Shown here one piece after another: positions 17,897 to 28,008 of a stretch of DNA of 64,000 nt. How positions within the stretch are numbered: position 1 is the first letter of the stretch; the number at the start of each line of letters is the position of its first letter. Source of the DNA: CBDCWO01 sp965223405 (GTDB lineage: Bacteria > Bacteroidota > Bacteroidia > Chitinophagales > Saprospiraceae); assembly GCA_965223405.1 (NCBI GenBank), contig CBDCWO010000006.1, forward strand, positions 3,472,001 through 3,536,000, given 5' to 3'. A program made the translations under genes and the position numbers. The notes under the pieces are model-generated. The model made no database searches. It was not told where the DNA came from and saw nothing but the letters and a program-made list of their open reading frames with translations.

Positions 17897-18704
17897 ATGG
17901 AAAACAAAAATACTATTTACAATTATCCTGTTCTTATTTTTGCAGTTCTGACTTTTTTGATTTCCTGGGGAGCCATTCTGTTGTTTTTTGGAGCCAAGGG
18001 TGTTCCTGCGACTGATAAAATCAAGGAGCAAGTTGGAATCACAATTTTGCTAGGACCTACTCTGGCCAGCATAATATTGATTTCGATTTACAAAGGATCA
18101 GGTGGATTCAAGGAACTTATATCTCGATTACTACACTGGAGGTTAAATGTCGGATGGTACTTGCTTGCCATTTTGTTTGCTCCTTTAGTAACTGTTATAA
18201 GTATATTCATTTTTTCATTTTTTTTTTGACAATTTCCAGCCGGCAATATTCAATTCTTCATCTCCTTTCAATTTGATTAGTTTGGGTATAATTGGAGGAC
18301 TGATGGTAGGTCTTTTTGAAGAAGTAGGATGGACTGGCTTTGCAACTCCATATCTTAGAAAGCGATATGGAATCCTTACAACTGGTGTGATTATTGGTCT
18401 TATTTGGGGGGCATGGCATTTCATATTATTTTGGGAAGATGATAGTTTTACACAAAATTTGGGTTTTGCCTTGCTGGTAGCCCGTCTTTTCTCCTGGTTG
18501 CCGGCCTATAGGATAATAATGGTCTGGATTTATGATAAAACCAATAGTCTGCTTATCCTCATACTGATGCATACCGGGTTGGTACTTAGTCTTATTACTC
18601 TGGACCCCATCATCGCAGATAGAGAACTTTTGATTTTCATATTGATTCGAGCTTTGATTCTTTGGATTATAGTAACTATATTTTTCGTATCCCGTAAGTT
18701 GTGA
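17897..18704 (+). pseudogene. CPBP family membrane protein, frameshifted at a T10 run
   Basis: The first part (from ATG 17897, preceded by GGAG) encodes three membrane segments and stops at 18227-18229 right after a run of ten Ts (18218-18227). The continuation is in the next frame: from about 18228 it reads on through IISLGIIGG-like sequence to the CPBP motif EEVGWTGFATPYLRKRYG and GLIWGAWHFILFW, ending at 18704. One T fewer would restore a full-length protein of about 268 aa. It may be a pseudogene, a phase-variable tract, a site of transcriptional slippage or an assembly error; the sequence alone cannot decide. Confidence 0.8.
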
Positions 18705-19503
18705 TAAAATCCTTCTTTAGTCCGAATAAAATTAACTTTTTAAAATTTTGGCAAGACCTTGAATCTTGATTAATTAGGGTTTGCTGATTTTTATAAAAAT
18801 TCAGTATAAATATCTGTTTATCAGATTAATATATTGATGACCAATTAATGATTTATTGCATAACTGCAAGGTGTTGGTTATTTTAGTGTCAAAACCCTTG
18901 TAATTATGATGCGATATTACACCTGCTGACCAGCTTACTCTTGAAGGATTCTGAACATACAATTTCTTACAAATCATATATACCTTTTGATCGCCTCATG
19001 CCGGCTGGGCACTTACTTTTTTCCAACCATGAAAAAAGTAAGCAAAAAAATCTCCGCTGTACTGAAATGGCTAAATTGATTAAGCATTCCCTAAAATCAA
19101 AAAACTCGGCCTTTTATGCACTCATGTATACTTTAAATGGCAAATTTCCAGACCTCATTAATCTTCATGGGCTTAAAATTACCTCTCTGTTCAGTGCATA
19201 ACGGCCTCAAACACTTTTGATTTTTTAACGCTTTGTCTGCCGAAGCACCGAAGGCAGAGGAATACCTAATCAATTTTTGACGCCATTTCACTAATGCGGA
19301 ACTTTCCGCCTATAATGCATATTCCTGCTAGCCTTAAATACCAAAATTTTGAGCTGATTTTTTAATCTGCCAGCCGATCAAAATTAGCCTCCGATTGTAT
19401 GTAGAATATAAAATCAGCAAACCCTAAGTATGCAAAAATTGAACATTTCGCCGGCAGGTAATAAATGTAAATTGGGGTGAACCATTAATATTGCGGATAG
19501 AAT
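18705..19503. other. Gene-free stretch holding an inverted-repeat-bounded element
   Basis: About 800 bp with no supported gene. Most of it is the segment described at 18774-19427. An 86-codon open frame (18941-19201) runs through hairpins and low-complexity A/T tracts, has no domain and is not considered real. The right end contains no obvious terminator for the convergent TonB receptor gene. Confidence 0.6.
18774..19427. repeat. 654-bp segment bounded by a perfect 18-bp inverted repeat
   Basis: TTAGGGTTTGCTGATTTT at 18774-18791 and its exact reverse complement at 19410-19427 bound the segment. Inside lie an 11-bp perfect hairpin (19012-19022 with 19032-19042, CTTACTTTTTT type) and a TCTGCC...GGCAGA hairpin (19236-19258). 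The arrangement resembles a non-autonomous (MITE-like) or extragenic palindromic element. No transposase and no clear target-site duplication were seen. Confidence 0.55.
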
Positions 19504-21801
19504 CTAAAAATTCAATCTTACACCAGTAGAATAACTCCTGCCCGGCATTCGATAACGTTCTAATTCCTCGTACTGGGCATTATTTATGTTTTTAATCGAT
19601 AAGTATACCACATGTTTTTCGAAGAAAGAATAATTGATATTGGCATTCCAAACAAAAACAGCCTCAGGTTCACTTCCGGGATAAATAGAAACTTCTTCTA
19701 CTTGGCTGCGATATCTTCCGTTAGTATTCAAACTAAATCGGCCAAAATCCACATTCGCTATTAGATTAAAAGAGTGTCTGGGTTTATATGCCAGCACATC
19801 ATTTATCCGGTTTTTGGATACATCTTTGGCGTCTAAATAGGTATAATTAAGCTGATAGCGCAGATGCTTTTTAAAGCGTTGTGAAAAACTAATTTCACAA
19901 CCCTGCATCACGGCTTTATTCAAATTGATTACCCGAAAAAGCAGTGGCTCCAGTGGATCAGACAATTGCTGGAAGGCAATCAGGTTTTTGTAATGGTTGT
20001 AAAAAAAGGAAGTATTCAAAGTAGCAGTAGAATTAATTCTTAAATCTGCTCCTAATTCGAAGGAGGCATTCAATTTTTCCGATTGTAATCCGGGATTGGG
20101 TTGAAATCTCAATCCGCTAGCCTGTACAAATTTGATGTAGCGCTCAGCGATCGGAGGGTCGCGGAAAGCCTGAGCAAAAAGCCCCTTAATTTTTAAGGTT
20201 TTACCAAAATCATAGATGAAGGCTAACTTCGGACTAATATTATGATTTTGAATTTTTTCATATAAGATGTGGTAAAAATCATAGCGCAAACCTAAAGAGA
20301 TGGAAAACTTGGGATGAAGTTGTATTTCATCCTGCACAAATGCGGCTGTATTAAGAACTTGGTGATCACCAAAGTTGATGGAATCTGGAAGACCGATAAC
20401 CCGATCCCATTTTAAATCTGTGCCAGCGATTAGATAATGTTTGAAATCGCTATAAAGATTAATTTGAGAGAGGTTTCCTAATCGTTGGACTTTACTATTT
20501 GATTCGACCACTCTTTGTTTTCCCAAATTAACGTTGGTGCTGTCATTATCGGGGTCATTGTCATAAGTGTAGTGAGAAGTATTTTGATAATAGTAAAAAC
20601 GACTTGAGTATTTTAAACCGGCCTTTGGAAACGCATTGTATTGAATATCTGCATTAAATTCTTCTCTGTTTTGGAAATCATCCTTTCGATGAGGTGCTAC
20701 CCGATGCGCTTTAAACGGACTGAGCCAGGTAGCTGGAGAATCATTGTTTATCCGATTTAGATTTGCGGAAAATCGAACGTATCGGTCCTTATCAATTGTA
20801 TAGGTAAATTTACCAAAGAAGTTATACAAATCAAATGAGGACTTTTCCCGGTGTCCATCGTTGTGTTTGATCGCGGCATCCACCAAATAACCAAATTTGT
20901 TAAATTTCCGGCTATGACCCGCTTCCAATGAATAAAAATCGTTATACCCTTCATATCCACTTCCCCTGGGTGTCTTATTATGGAATCCGTAATTAAAATG
21001 GAGGTTGGTTTGCGGCTTCTGCTTTGGGGTCTTAGTAATTACGTTGACCACTCCTCCCATTGCACTGGAACCATACAAAGCGGAATAAGCTCCTTTGACA
21101 ATTTCAATTTGTTCGATCGAATTGACAGGTACCAAATTCCACAGAGCTCCTCCTGATTCAGGGCTAAGTGATGGCCTACCATCAATCAGTAACAATGTTC
21201 GATTGCCTACACCTCCCCCTGCAACTTCCGAGGCACCCCTTATTGAAAAAGATTGGACATTGGCACCACTGGACCGGGTTACAGCTAATCCTGGAATGTC
21301 CGCAAAGGCTTGATCAAAAGTAGTTACACTCTTTTCTTGTAATTGAGAAGATGACAAAACATGCACACTTGCAGGAACATTGCTGGCTGCAGTAGCTTTT
21401 CTGGAGGCCGTTATTACTACCGTGTTCATCGTTATGGAAGAGGTAGATAAAGTAATAACAACATCAGTCTGCTGTCCACCGGAAACCTCTACCTGTTCGA
21501 CTTGTTCTGCATAACCGACAAATGTAGCCTTGATCTGATAAGAACCGGGAGTTAGGTCTGAAAACTGAAAGCTGCCATCCTGAGTTGAAACATCCAGGAT
21601 TGAATCGTTTAACCTGAGGTTGACGTAAGCCAGACCTTCTCCGTTGTCCGCATCAATTACATTACCATGAATATTTCCCCTGCCCTCAGAAATGTAGGTA
21701 GAATCCGGTGGTGGAAGATTTTGAGCAAATGCCAGACCAAAGCATTGGAGACATATAAAAAAGCAGAGTGAAGTGCCTTTTTGCGTGATTATTTGAACCA
21801 T
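19504..21801 (-). CDS. TonB-dependent outer-membrane receptor (BtuB/CirA-like)
   Basis: 765 aa. Signal peptide ~1-26, carboxypeptidase regulatory-like domain ~42-120 (GNIHGNVIDADNGEGLAYVNL), plug ~135-255 with VVITASRK, FSIRGASEVAGGGVGNRTLLLIDGRP and IEIVKGAYSALYGSSAMGGV, then a barrel ending in GRSYSTGVRLNF with the C-terminal Phe. The plug is of the BtuB/CirA/FepA class, so a metal-chelate or cobalamin-like ligand is plausible but unproven. The start overlaps the upstream lipoprotein gene by 13 bp, indicating a shared transcript. Confidence 0.93.
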   Translation of the reverse strand: MVQIITQKGTSLCFFICLQCFGLAFAQNLPPPDSTYISEGRGNIHGNVIDADNGEGLAYVNLRLNDSILDVSTQDGSFQFSDLTPGSYQIKATFVGYAEQVEQVEVSGGQQTDVVITLSTSSITMNTVVITASRKATAASNVPASVHVLSSSQLQEKSVTTFDQAFADIPGLAVTRSSGANVQSFSIRGASEVAGGGVGNRTLLLIDGRPSLSPESGGALWNLVPVNSIEQIEIVKGAYSALYGSSAMGGVVNVITKTPKQKPQTNLHFNYGFHNKTPRGSGYEGYNDFYSLEAGHSRKFNKFGYLVDAAIKHNDGHREKSSFDLYNFFGKFTYTIDKDRYVRFSANLNRINNDSPATWLSPFKAHRVAPHRKDDFQNREEFNADIQYNAFPKAGLKYSSRFYYYQNTSHYTYDNDPDNDSTNVNLGKQRVVESNSKVQRLGNLSQINLYSDFKHYLIAGTDLKWDRVIGLPDSINFGDHQVLNTAAFVQDEIQLHPKFSISLGLRYDFYHILYEKIQNHNISPKLAFIYDFGKTLKIKGLFAQAFRDPPIAERYIKFVQASGLRFQPNPGLQSEKLNASFELGADLRINSTATLNTSFFYNHYKNLIAFQQLSDPLEPLLFRVINLNKAVMQGCEISFSQRFKKHLRYQLNYTYLDAKDVSKNRINDVLAYKPRHSFNLIANVDFGRFSLNTNGRYRSQVEEVSIYPGSEPEAVFVWNANINYSFFEKHVVYLSIKNINNAQYEELERYRMPGRSYSTGVRLNF

Positions 21802-22415
21802 TTATTTACAAAATCAAAGTCAGCCGAAAAATTGATTTCTTTCTGCTCTCCAAGTTTGATTTCCAGCGGAACCGGTGACGGATAGTTATGAACCGGTATG
21901 AACATACCACTTCCCGGATCCACTTTGATGACCACTCCATGACTAACACTGCCTTCATTATTCCAATGAACACCTAATGTCGCCGTTCTTAGGTTGGCAT
22001 TATCAATGAAATAATGGAAAAAACCAAGGGCTAACGCTGAGTATTTTCCAGGTTCCACCTCAAGTTCATAAGTATATTTGTTTTGTCCCGGTACATAAGA
22101 AAGCACTAGAGGATCTTGTGAATTGTACGGCGCACCAAGTGGGAATGTACCTCCCGGAACATTAGGGCCAAACGTGCCATCAGGAATTTCACCCCAACCG
22201 GCAGGAGGGTTTAAACTAAATTCAGGAAATAGGGTTACTTGAACTTCCCCGGTATCCTTCCAGTTTTCCCATTCACTGGTATTTTCAATGGTGATTGTAC
22301 CATAAATAAGTGTTTTATCCATATCCTCATCTTTATTACAGCTTGCAAATAAGAATAGGCTTACCAGAGAAATAATTACTATTTTCCCTGCACTGATCGA
22401 ATTGTACAGTTTCAT
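21789..22415 (-). CDS. Lipoprotein co-encoded with a TonB receptor
   Basis: 208 aa, lipoprotein signal with the lipobox LFASC (Cys26) followed by acidic KDEDMD, a sequence often associated with surface export in Bacteroidota. The body is a beta-rich fold with repeated Gly/Pro loops (PPAGWGEIPDGTFGPNVPGG) and YELEVEPGKYSALALGF. No family was recognised. It overlaps the receptor start by 13 bp, so it is probably the surface ligand-binding partner. Confidence 0.75.
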   Translation of the reverse strand: MKLYNSISAGKIVIISLVSLFLFASCNKDEDMDKTLIYGTITIENTSEWENWKDTGEVQVTLFPEFSLNPPAGWGEIPDGTFGPNVPGGTFPLGAPYNSQDPLVLSYVPGQNKYTYELEVEPGKYSALALGFFHYFIDNANLRTATLGVHWNNEGSVSHGVVIKVDPGSGMFIPVHNYPSPVPLEIKLGEQKEINFSADFDFVNKWFK

Positions 22416-22691
22416 AAATTAAGTTTTAATGATTAAAAGCATCGGCAAAAGTATTTTTTTGAATAGAACCTAAAGTCATGTTTTTGTCAAATAGTTCGAC
22501 AATATCCAATTGGGAATTGGATCTATAAGTCGGATCAATAAGGAAGGAATGGTTCCCAACAATTATTAAAGACCAGCTAATTCTTGCAGTAGTACAAGAA
22601 CCATTAAAGATTGGGACTCAACGGCATTGTAATTAAATTTCGGTCTTTGACCGATTTGTTTGGCTCTTTTATAGATTTTTTATCCAATTGG
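22416..22691. other. Intergenic region with hairpins and a candidate promoter
   Basis: 276 bp between two minus-strand units. On the minus strand, TACTTTTG (22446-22453) resembles the -7 element for the lipoprotein/receptor operon, but no good TTTG was found 19-21 nt upstream. Two clean inverted repeats follow: ATCCAATT-GGG-AATTGGAT (22504-22522) and TTCTTG...CAAGAA (22581-22600). Either could terminate or process transcription from the upstream gene. Confidence 0.4.
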
Positions 22692-25400
22692 TTATTGTTC
22701 CAATAGGAGTATGAATCCCTTTCCACCTTCAAGCTGTAAAACTTCATTGATCTGGAAATCTCTGGCCTCCTGAAAGTTTTCCAAATAGGGAATCTTTCCA
22801 ATCACCTTTTGCGGATCCAAGTCCAGGTTTGGCCAATCAATTTGAATTCGGGTAGATTGATCTTTATCCGTCCAGTTGGCCATCGAGATCAGGGTTTTAT
22901 TGTCGCCTTTAAATACAGTGGCTTTTACCTTAGGATTGCTTGGTTTGACAGGGCAATTAGCATCCCAGAAACCCAACATTTCCATATCTACGATGCGATG
23001 TTTATCCCAAAACTTCCAAATATGATCCGGTTTTTCCTGATGCCAACCGAGACGATTGGTGATTCCAAATACCATTCCTCTCCAAGCATTACCACCATGT
23101 TGTAGCATTTGCGACGTTACCCCAAAGGGAATTCCGGACACCTCAATCAGCCAATAATCTGCAGATCGGTTGTAATCCCTACCTTCACCTATCCAAATCA
23201 GATCAACATACGGGAGGAGTTCCATATACAGGTTTAAACAACATGCAAATCCAGCCATACGGTTGTAATGATTCCAACTGTGTAGATCAATACGTGCATT
23301 AGGCCGGCCACGGTCTATAATTTTCCGTGCTCGCTTTAGGGTTTCTCGGTCCAGCGCCGAATCATCTATATATACTCCGTCAATCTGTAGATTTTCTACC
23401 ATCCAGTTTAATCCTTCCAGGTAAAAATTGTTTAACCTTGAATCCGGAGTTGTGATCACCGACAAATCCTGATAACCTTTATATGGTCCGGTTTGAATAA
23501 CCGTCTTCCATGCTGGAATGAAATTTTCTTTGAAGTTTTGAATTAGCCAGGGGTGAGGTCCATCTCTGTTAATAACCGTTTTCACCTTGGGCCCTGGTCC
23601 TGGGAAAATGATCTCCCCGCCCAGACTGCGCATGGCCCAAATCTCAGGGATATTTACGGTAAGCTCACGCGTGGTATAATACAATTTGACGCGAATGTCC
23701 TCCTCATGGGCATCGTTGATAAAGCTCCTCAGAACAGGTATATTTTCTGTGATGTATGGATAATTAATGAATGGATTAATATCTTTCCGGTGATGGATAT
23801 TGATAATGTTAGCTCCTTTGGATTTGGCATAATCAACAAATTCCGCAGTATTATCCGATCCGGGATGATAATACCGGTCATTGAATTGAATGTTCTTATC
23901 AATAAGTTTTAGCGGAGTAACCAATAATTCAAAATCGAAGTGTAGTTTTTGCCCTTTGACAAAATGTCGTCGACCGGAATAAGCTCTAAACAAAGTATTT
24001 GAAGGATTTGTAAGAATTTCAGCACCTCCCCGATTGTGATTACCCCATGAATCGGGAAGGTTTAATGCGTGATATTCGTAATAAATGTTAATAAGTTGCC
24101 GATGGTAATTAACTCCTTTAAGCTTGACTTTTAAGCCACCATTTACTCCACCAATCCATACTCCATCCTGACTTTTAGTACGTACATCCCATTTCCATCG
24201 CCAGTTTTCAGGTCGGATACGACCTTCCATATTCATTCCCATCATATATTTAGACATTTCCAGAGTCATAGGTATTTCAAGCCTGATATCTTTGATATGC
24301 AAATCTTGAAGCGCTTCTACCTCAAGTTGGTAATCGATATAACCATCAAATTCTGCCTTGGCATGGAGGGTTAATATTACTTCATCGGAATGACTTGTGA
24401 CATTCCAGATTAAGGAAGATTCACCTGGTTGTTGGAAGCGGATTTCTTCCGATTTCAAAGTGAGGATTTCTCCGCTTTCCAATTCGATTATAAAATTGAA
24501 TCTATCACTAATTATCGGATGGGCTGAAAAAAGCAGATTTTGGTTGTTAGGACCAAAATAGGAAAGTATGCCTTCCGGCAATCCATACTTATTGAGTATA
24601 ATCTTTCTGCCCAGGATCGAGATCGATTTATTACCCAAATCAAAAGATAGAGGTTTAAATCCAGTTGTTATTTTGTAGTCATGGGCAATGGTAGAATTCA
24701 ACCATTTCAATCTGGATAAATTTCTGCCGTCGTCAAATCCATGATTAGGTTCTACTGCTCCGGATACTTTCAACCGTAGATTGATGGTAGTCGGTTTTTC
24801 ATTTTTCGGCTTGATCTTAAGACTTCCTTTATAAACTCCGGATGCCGACTCAGGGATGGAAAAACTAATCCACAATGGTAAAACCTTACCTGAATCAATA
24901 GACAAGGTCTTAGCAAATTGCTTTCCCAAATGATCGGTTCCCTCTAGATTGAAGCAGGTAATCGCAGATTTGGGTATTATTGGTTTCCCCTTTAGATCAG
25001 TATATTCAACTGTAATTTGGTTTAAATGGTTATGAGAGGCAAACACACCTATCTGAAATACGAAAAATGTGCCTGGTCTTACTGAATCCCTGAAGGAATT
25101 TAACCCCTGCCGTCTGCGATTGATCCATACTTGCGGTATTCCATCAAGCAAGCGTATGGAATTTTCTTTACTTTCCGGGAAAACAAAATAGGATCTATCA
25201 GGATACTTATTTAGAAAACCCTTGAGATCTTCTTCAGAAGCATAATCCGACATTTGACTTTGATCAACTCCGGCATAACCGATCTCAATAGTTTCATTGA
25301 GTACTTCTTGATCGATGGCCTCTACTTTTTTGGATTTTTCCTGTGCATATGTGGTGGAAATAAACGAAATTACGACGAGGAAGAACAGTATTTTATTCAT
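22692..25400 (-). CDS. Large exported protein, glycoside-hydrolase-like (tentative)
   Basis: 902 aa from the ATG at 25400, where a signal peptide begins (ILFFLVVISFISTTYAQ); an upstream Met would add 18 polar residues. The N-terminal ~350 aa are beta-sandwich-like, the middle reads as a TIM-barrel-like catalytic region with strand-end acidic residues (IDGVYIDDSALDRETLKRA, PYVDLIWIGEG, WHQEKPDHIW), and the C-terminus is a small beta domain. The layout resembles Bacteroidota glycoside hydrolases related to the GH123 N-terminal/DUF6067 group. Catalytic residues are not established. It stands alone between receptor genes, so a polysaccharide role is plausible. Confidence 0.5.
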   Translation of the reverse strand: MNKILFFLVVISFISTTYAQEKSKKVEAIDQEVLNETIEIGYAGVDQSQMSDYASEEDLKGFLNKYPDRSYFVFPESKENSIRLLDGIPQVWINRRRQGLNSFRDSVRPGTFFVFQIGVFASHNHLNQITVEYTDLKGKPIIPKSAITCFNLEGTDHLGKQFAKTLSIDSGKVLPLWISFSIPESASGVYKGSLKIKPKNEKPTTINLRLKVSGAVEPNHGFDDGRNLSRLKWLNSTIAHDYKITTGFKPLSFDLGNKSISILGRKIILNKYGLPEGILSYFGPNNQNLLFSAHPIISDRFNFIIELESGEILTLKSEEIRFQQPGESSLIWNVTSHSDEVILTLHAKAEFDGYIDYQLEVEALQDLHIKDIRLEIPMTLEMSKYMMGMNMEGRIRPENWRWKWDVRTKSQDGVWIGGVNGGLKVKLKGVNYHRQLINIYYEYHALNLPDSWGNHNRGGAEILTNPSNTLFRAYSGRRHFVKGQKLHFDFELLVTPLKLIDKNIQFNDRYYHPGSDNTAEFVDYAKSKGANIINIHHRKDINPFINYPYITENIPVLRSFINDAHEEDIRVKLYYTTRELTVNIPEIWAMRSLGGEIIFPGPGPKVKTVINRDGPHPWLIQNFKENFIPAWKTVIQTGPYKGYQDLSVITTPDSRLNNFYLEGLNWMVENLQIDGVYIDDSALDRETLKRARKIIDRGRPNARIDLHSWNHYNRMAGFACCLNLYMELLPYVDLIWIGEGRDYNRSADYWLIEVSGIPFGVTSQMLQHGGNAWRGMVFGITNRLGWHQEKPDHIWKFWDKHRIVDMEMLGFWDANCPVKPSNPKVKATVFKGDNKTLISMANWTDKDQSTRIQIDWPNLDLDPQKVIGKIPYLENFQEARDFQINEVLQLEGGKGFILLLEQ

Positions 25401-25574
25401 GTTGGATTCTGGTTTGTCATAATATGGTTTGATTTTGCTGTTAAAGATAATCATTGTAACTCAGGATTAGTTGGTCATGATTTGAGTGTGAAATACAAAA
25501 GATTTGAAGCCCGGTCTGATACCCAAATGTATATGGTCGGTTATACTCGGTGGATAATGGAATAGAAATATTTG

Positions 25575-26015
25575 ATGAAGATGAAAAAAGTAGAAGTTAA
25601 TATTAGAATTGATACAAAACCACAAAATGTAATCGAAGCTTTTACCAATCCAACCATGCTAAAGGAATGGTGGGGTGTGGAAAAGACACTGATAGAGCTC
25701 CGTCAGGGTGGCCTTTACACCCTTGCCTGGAATATTTCTGAAGATGGTATAGGCTATGTATCAACAGGTATCATAAATCAATATGAACCTAATGGGGTGT
25801 TAGAGATATCAAATTTTGTGTATTTAACGCCAGACAAATCGTTTTTGGGTCCCATGCGATTGATTGTCCAGGCAGTTGAATGTAATAGAGAATCTGATGT
25901 ATATCTGTGCCAAGACGGGTATCGAACCGGGGGTGATTGGGGATGGTACTATGATGCAGTGAAAGGAGCCTGGCCACTGGTGATGGAGAATTTTAAAAAC
26001 TACCTTGAAAAATGA
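25575..26015 (+). CDS. SRPBCC (AHSA1-like) domain protein
   Basis: 146 aa from the ATG at 25575 (a TTG one codon earlier is also open). AHSA1-type fold: VEVNIRIDTKPQNVIEAFTNPTMLKEWWGVEK is the N-terminal strand/helix with the family's W-W pair, and KGAWPLVMENFKNYLE the closing helix. Possible ligand-binding or stress protein. Divergent from the large exported protein gene and 90 bp ahead of a VOC gene. Only distantly similar to the SRPBCC protein at 6792. Confidence 0.83.
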   Translation: MKMKKVEVNIRIDTKPQNVIEAFTNPTMLKEWWGVEKTLIELRQGGLYTLAWNISEDGIGYVSTGIINQYEPNGVLEISNFVYLTPDKSFLGPMRLIVQAVECNRESDVYLCQDGYRTGGDWGWYYDAVKGAWPLVMENFKNYLEK

Positions 26016-26104
26016 TACCTTAACATATGAAAAAAGCCAAGACAGATTTTAGATTATAGATCTTGCACTAGAGAACCCAGATTGCATTTGTTGTGTATTT
26101 CATC

Positions 26105-26851
26105 ATGAAATCCAATAATTTCATCCAACCAGGTTATTTAAACAATGAATTAACTAAATCCATGACGACAATAATTCACACTCCCACTAAAAATCTTGAG
26201 GAAAGTAGAAATTTCTATCAAAAGCTCAATTATGAGTTAATTTCAGAAACCAATCCAGATATTTTCACCGATGGTGTAGTCCTTGTGGAAATCAACCCAA
26301 ACCGTTATGCCAGAGCAGGGATAAAGATCTATCAAGCCTCATGGGCAAAGGAAGCAGAAAATTTAAAGAAAAAGACGGCTTTGCACCCACTATCCGATGG
26401 ATACTTATTGAATGATTTTAATGGTTGTTGGATATATTTGATAGAGGATGAGTTTAAGTTTAAAAGTCAAATTGAAGTCAAAAGTCAAGCACTTACCGGA
26501 AACTTCTCAGGATTGAGCCTGGAATCTTCAGACATGCAGAAATCTTTAGAAATCTGGCAGATAATCGGTTTTAGTATCAATATGGGCAACCCTGATAGCG
26601 GCTATCTTATACTTAAAAATTCAGTGGGATTTACAGTGAGTTTAATGAAGCCGCTTACTTGCCCTCATTTGTTTTTTAATCCTTCAATGACCTTCTTTAA
26701 TGGTAAGGAAAATTTAGACATCATAGAAAAAATCAAAACTGCTGGAATCCCTATTGCCGAAGAAATAACTCATTTTAACAAAGACAATCTAGTTGATAAT
26801 ATAATAATTAGAGATCCCGGAGGATATGGATTCTTTATATTTAACGATTAA
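26105..26851 (+). CDS. VOC (glyoxalase/bleomycin-resistance fold) protein, two modules
   Basis: 248 aa from the ATG at 26105. Starts at GTG 26093 or ATG 26162 are also possible; the latter begins right at the first domain. Two VOC-like halves are visible: IIHTPTKNLEESRNFYQKLNYEL at the front, and SGLSLESSDMQKSLEIWQIIGFSI in the middle, ending IRDPGGYGFFIF. The metal-ligand pattern is incomplete in the second half. The enzyme activity is unknown. Confidence 0.75.
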   Translation: MKSNNFIQPGYLNNELTKSMTTIIHTPTKNLEESRNFYQKLNYELISETNPDIFTDGVVLVEINPNRYARAGIKIYQASWAKEAENLKKKTALHPLSDGYLLNDFNGCWIYLIEDEFKFKSQIEVKSQALTGNFSGLSLESSDMQKSLEIWQIIGFSINMGNPDSGYLILKNSVGFTVSLMKPLTCPHLFFNPSMTFFNGKENLDIIEKIKTAGIPIAEEITHFNKDNLVDNIIIRDPGGYGFFIFND

Positions 26852-26873
26852 ATGAGTTGATGATGATTCCACA

Positions 26874-27743
26874 TTATTTTTTCAGATTTTCAATCCGGTA
26901 ATGAATAGGAGAGGTGCCAAACTTTGCCTTAAAAGACCTACTATAATGAGAGGAGCTTTCAAATCCCGATTGATAGGCTACCTCTGAAATACTCAATGCC
27001 AAATTCTGTAGCAGGATTAGGGAATAGTCAAGTCTTTTGGCCAATAACCATTTTCCAGGTGAAATCGAATAACAAGATTTGAAATCTCTTTTGAACGACG
27101 ACAGACTTCTATGCGTCAGCTCAGCAAACTCTTGTATTGAGAGATTATGATAGAAATTATGCTCCATTATCGACTGGATGGATGGTTTGTCAGTTTCGAT
27201 TAATGATTGGAAATAGGAGGAGAGATCCGGATTGTTACTTGTAGTAAGGATATTTACTATCAGCTCCTTCAGTTTCAATTCTAACAATGAATTGGATGGA
27301 TTTTGTTTGGATTGGAAAAATGGGTACATAGAATTAAAAAATCCATCAAGAATTGAGTTGTGAGTTATCCTTTTAATGCTGAATTCCTTTAAATCAACCT
27401 TGGCATTAAATCCTACTTTACCTTGCAAATCCTTAATGACAGACCTAATGAAGTCGTCGTTGATGAAGAATCCTAACATACAAAATTCGTCATCAAAATA
27501 TTGATTCATATGGAACGATCCTTTCCTTACGTAGACTGAATCTCCCGCATTCAACATCCATTCCTGGGTACCTGTCCATAGCTTTTTCTTTCCTTGCAAA
27601 ACGTGAATGATAAAATCTGTTTCAGTCCAGACGCTCCATACATCATTCGTAATGGGGCAAGTATATTCAACAAATAGCAGATTACCTACAACAAACTTGT
27701 TGTAGCTCATGTCATGCATTAAATCGCGATACACATTTTGCAT
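26874..27743 (-). CDS. AraC family transcriptional regulator
   Basis: 289 aa. N-terminal cupin-like sensor half (VLQGKKKLWTGTQEWMLNAGDSVYVRKG, ~50-80) and a C-terminal AraC domain (~185-285) with FAELTHRSLSSFKRDFKSCYSISPGKWL and the second helix-turn-helix ISEVAYQSGFESSSHYSRSFKAKFGTSP. Convergent with the VOC gene and divergent from the DsrE gene, which makes the latter a possible target. Confidence 0.92.
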   Translation of the reverse strand: MQNVYRDLMHDMSYNKFVVGNLLFVEYTCPITNDVWSVWTETDFIIHVLQGKKKLWTGTQEWMLNAGDSVYVRKGSFHMNQYFDDEFCMLGFFINDDFIRSVIKDLQGKVGFNAKVDLKEFSIKRITHNSILDGFFNSMYPFFQSKQNPSNSLLELKLKELIVNILTTSNNPDLSSYFQSLIETDKPSIQSIMEHNFYHNLSIQEFAELTHRSLSSFKRDFKSCYSISPGKWLLAKRLDYSLILLQNLALSISEVAYQSGFESSSHYSRSFKAKFGTSPIHYRIENLKK

Positions 27744-28008
27744 TATAATTCATTTTTTAGTTCACCTAGTAAGACTTATTCTACCCCATCTTTTTCTATG
27801 GATAGATGTCATTTTTTACTAAATGGACTTCAGAGTAACACAACTGACCTTCTCAGTCATTTCAACCAGTTATAGATAATATAGCTTTGTGATTAATAAA
27901 AATTACCTAATGCTTTAAACTGTATCAAACAAAAGTATAAACAATTCAGTGATAAGCATGGTATTGACAAATTCAAAAATATTATTTAAAAAATCAAAAT
28001 CAATTAAG

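Noticed and set aside
18941..19201. 86-codon open frame inside the inverted-repeat element
   Set aside because: Runs through hairpins and A/T tracts, has no recognisable domain and no start signal; treated as spacer.
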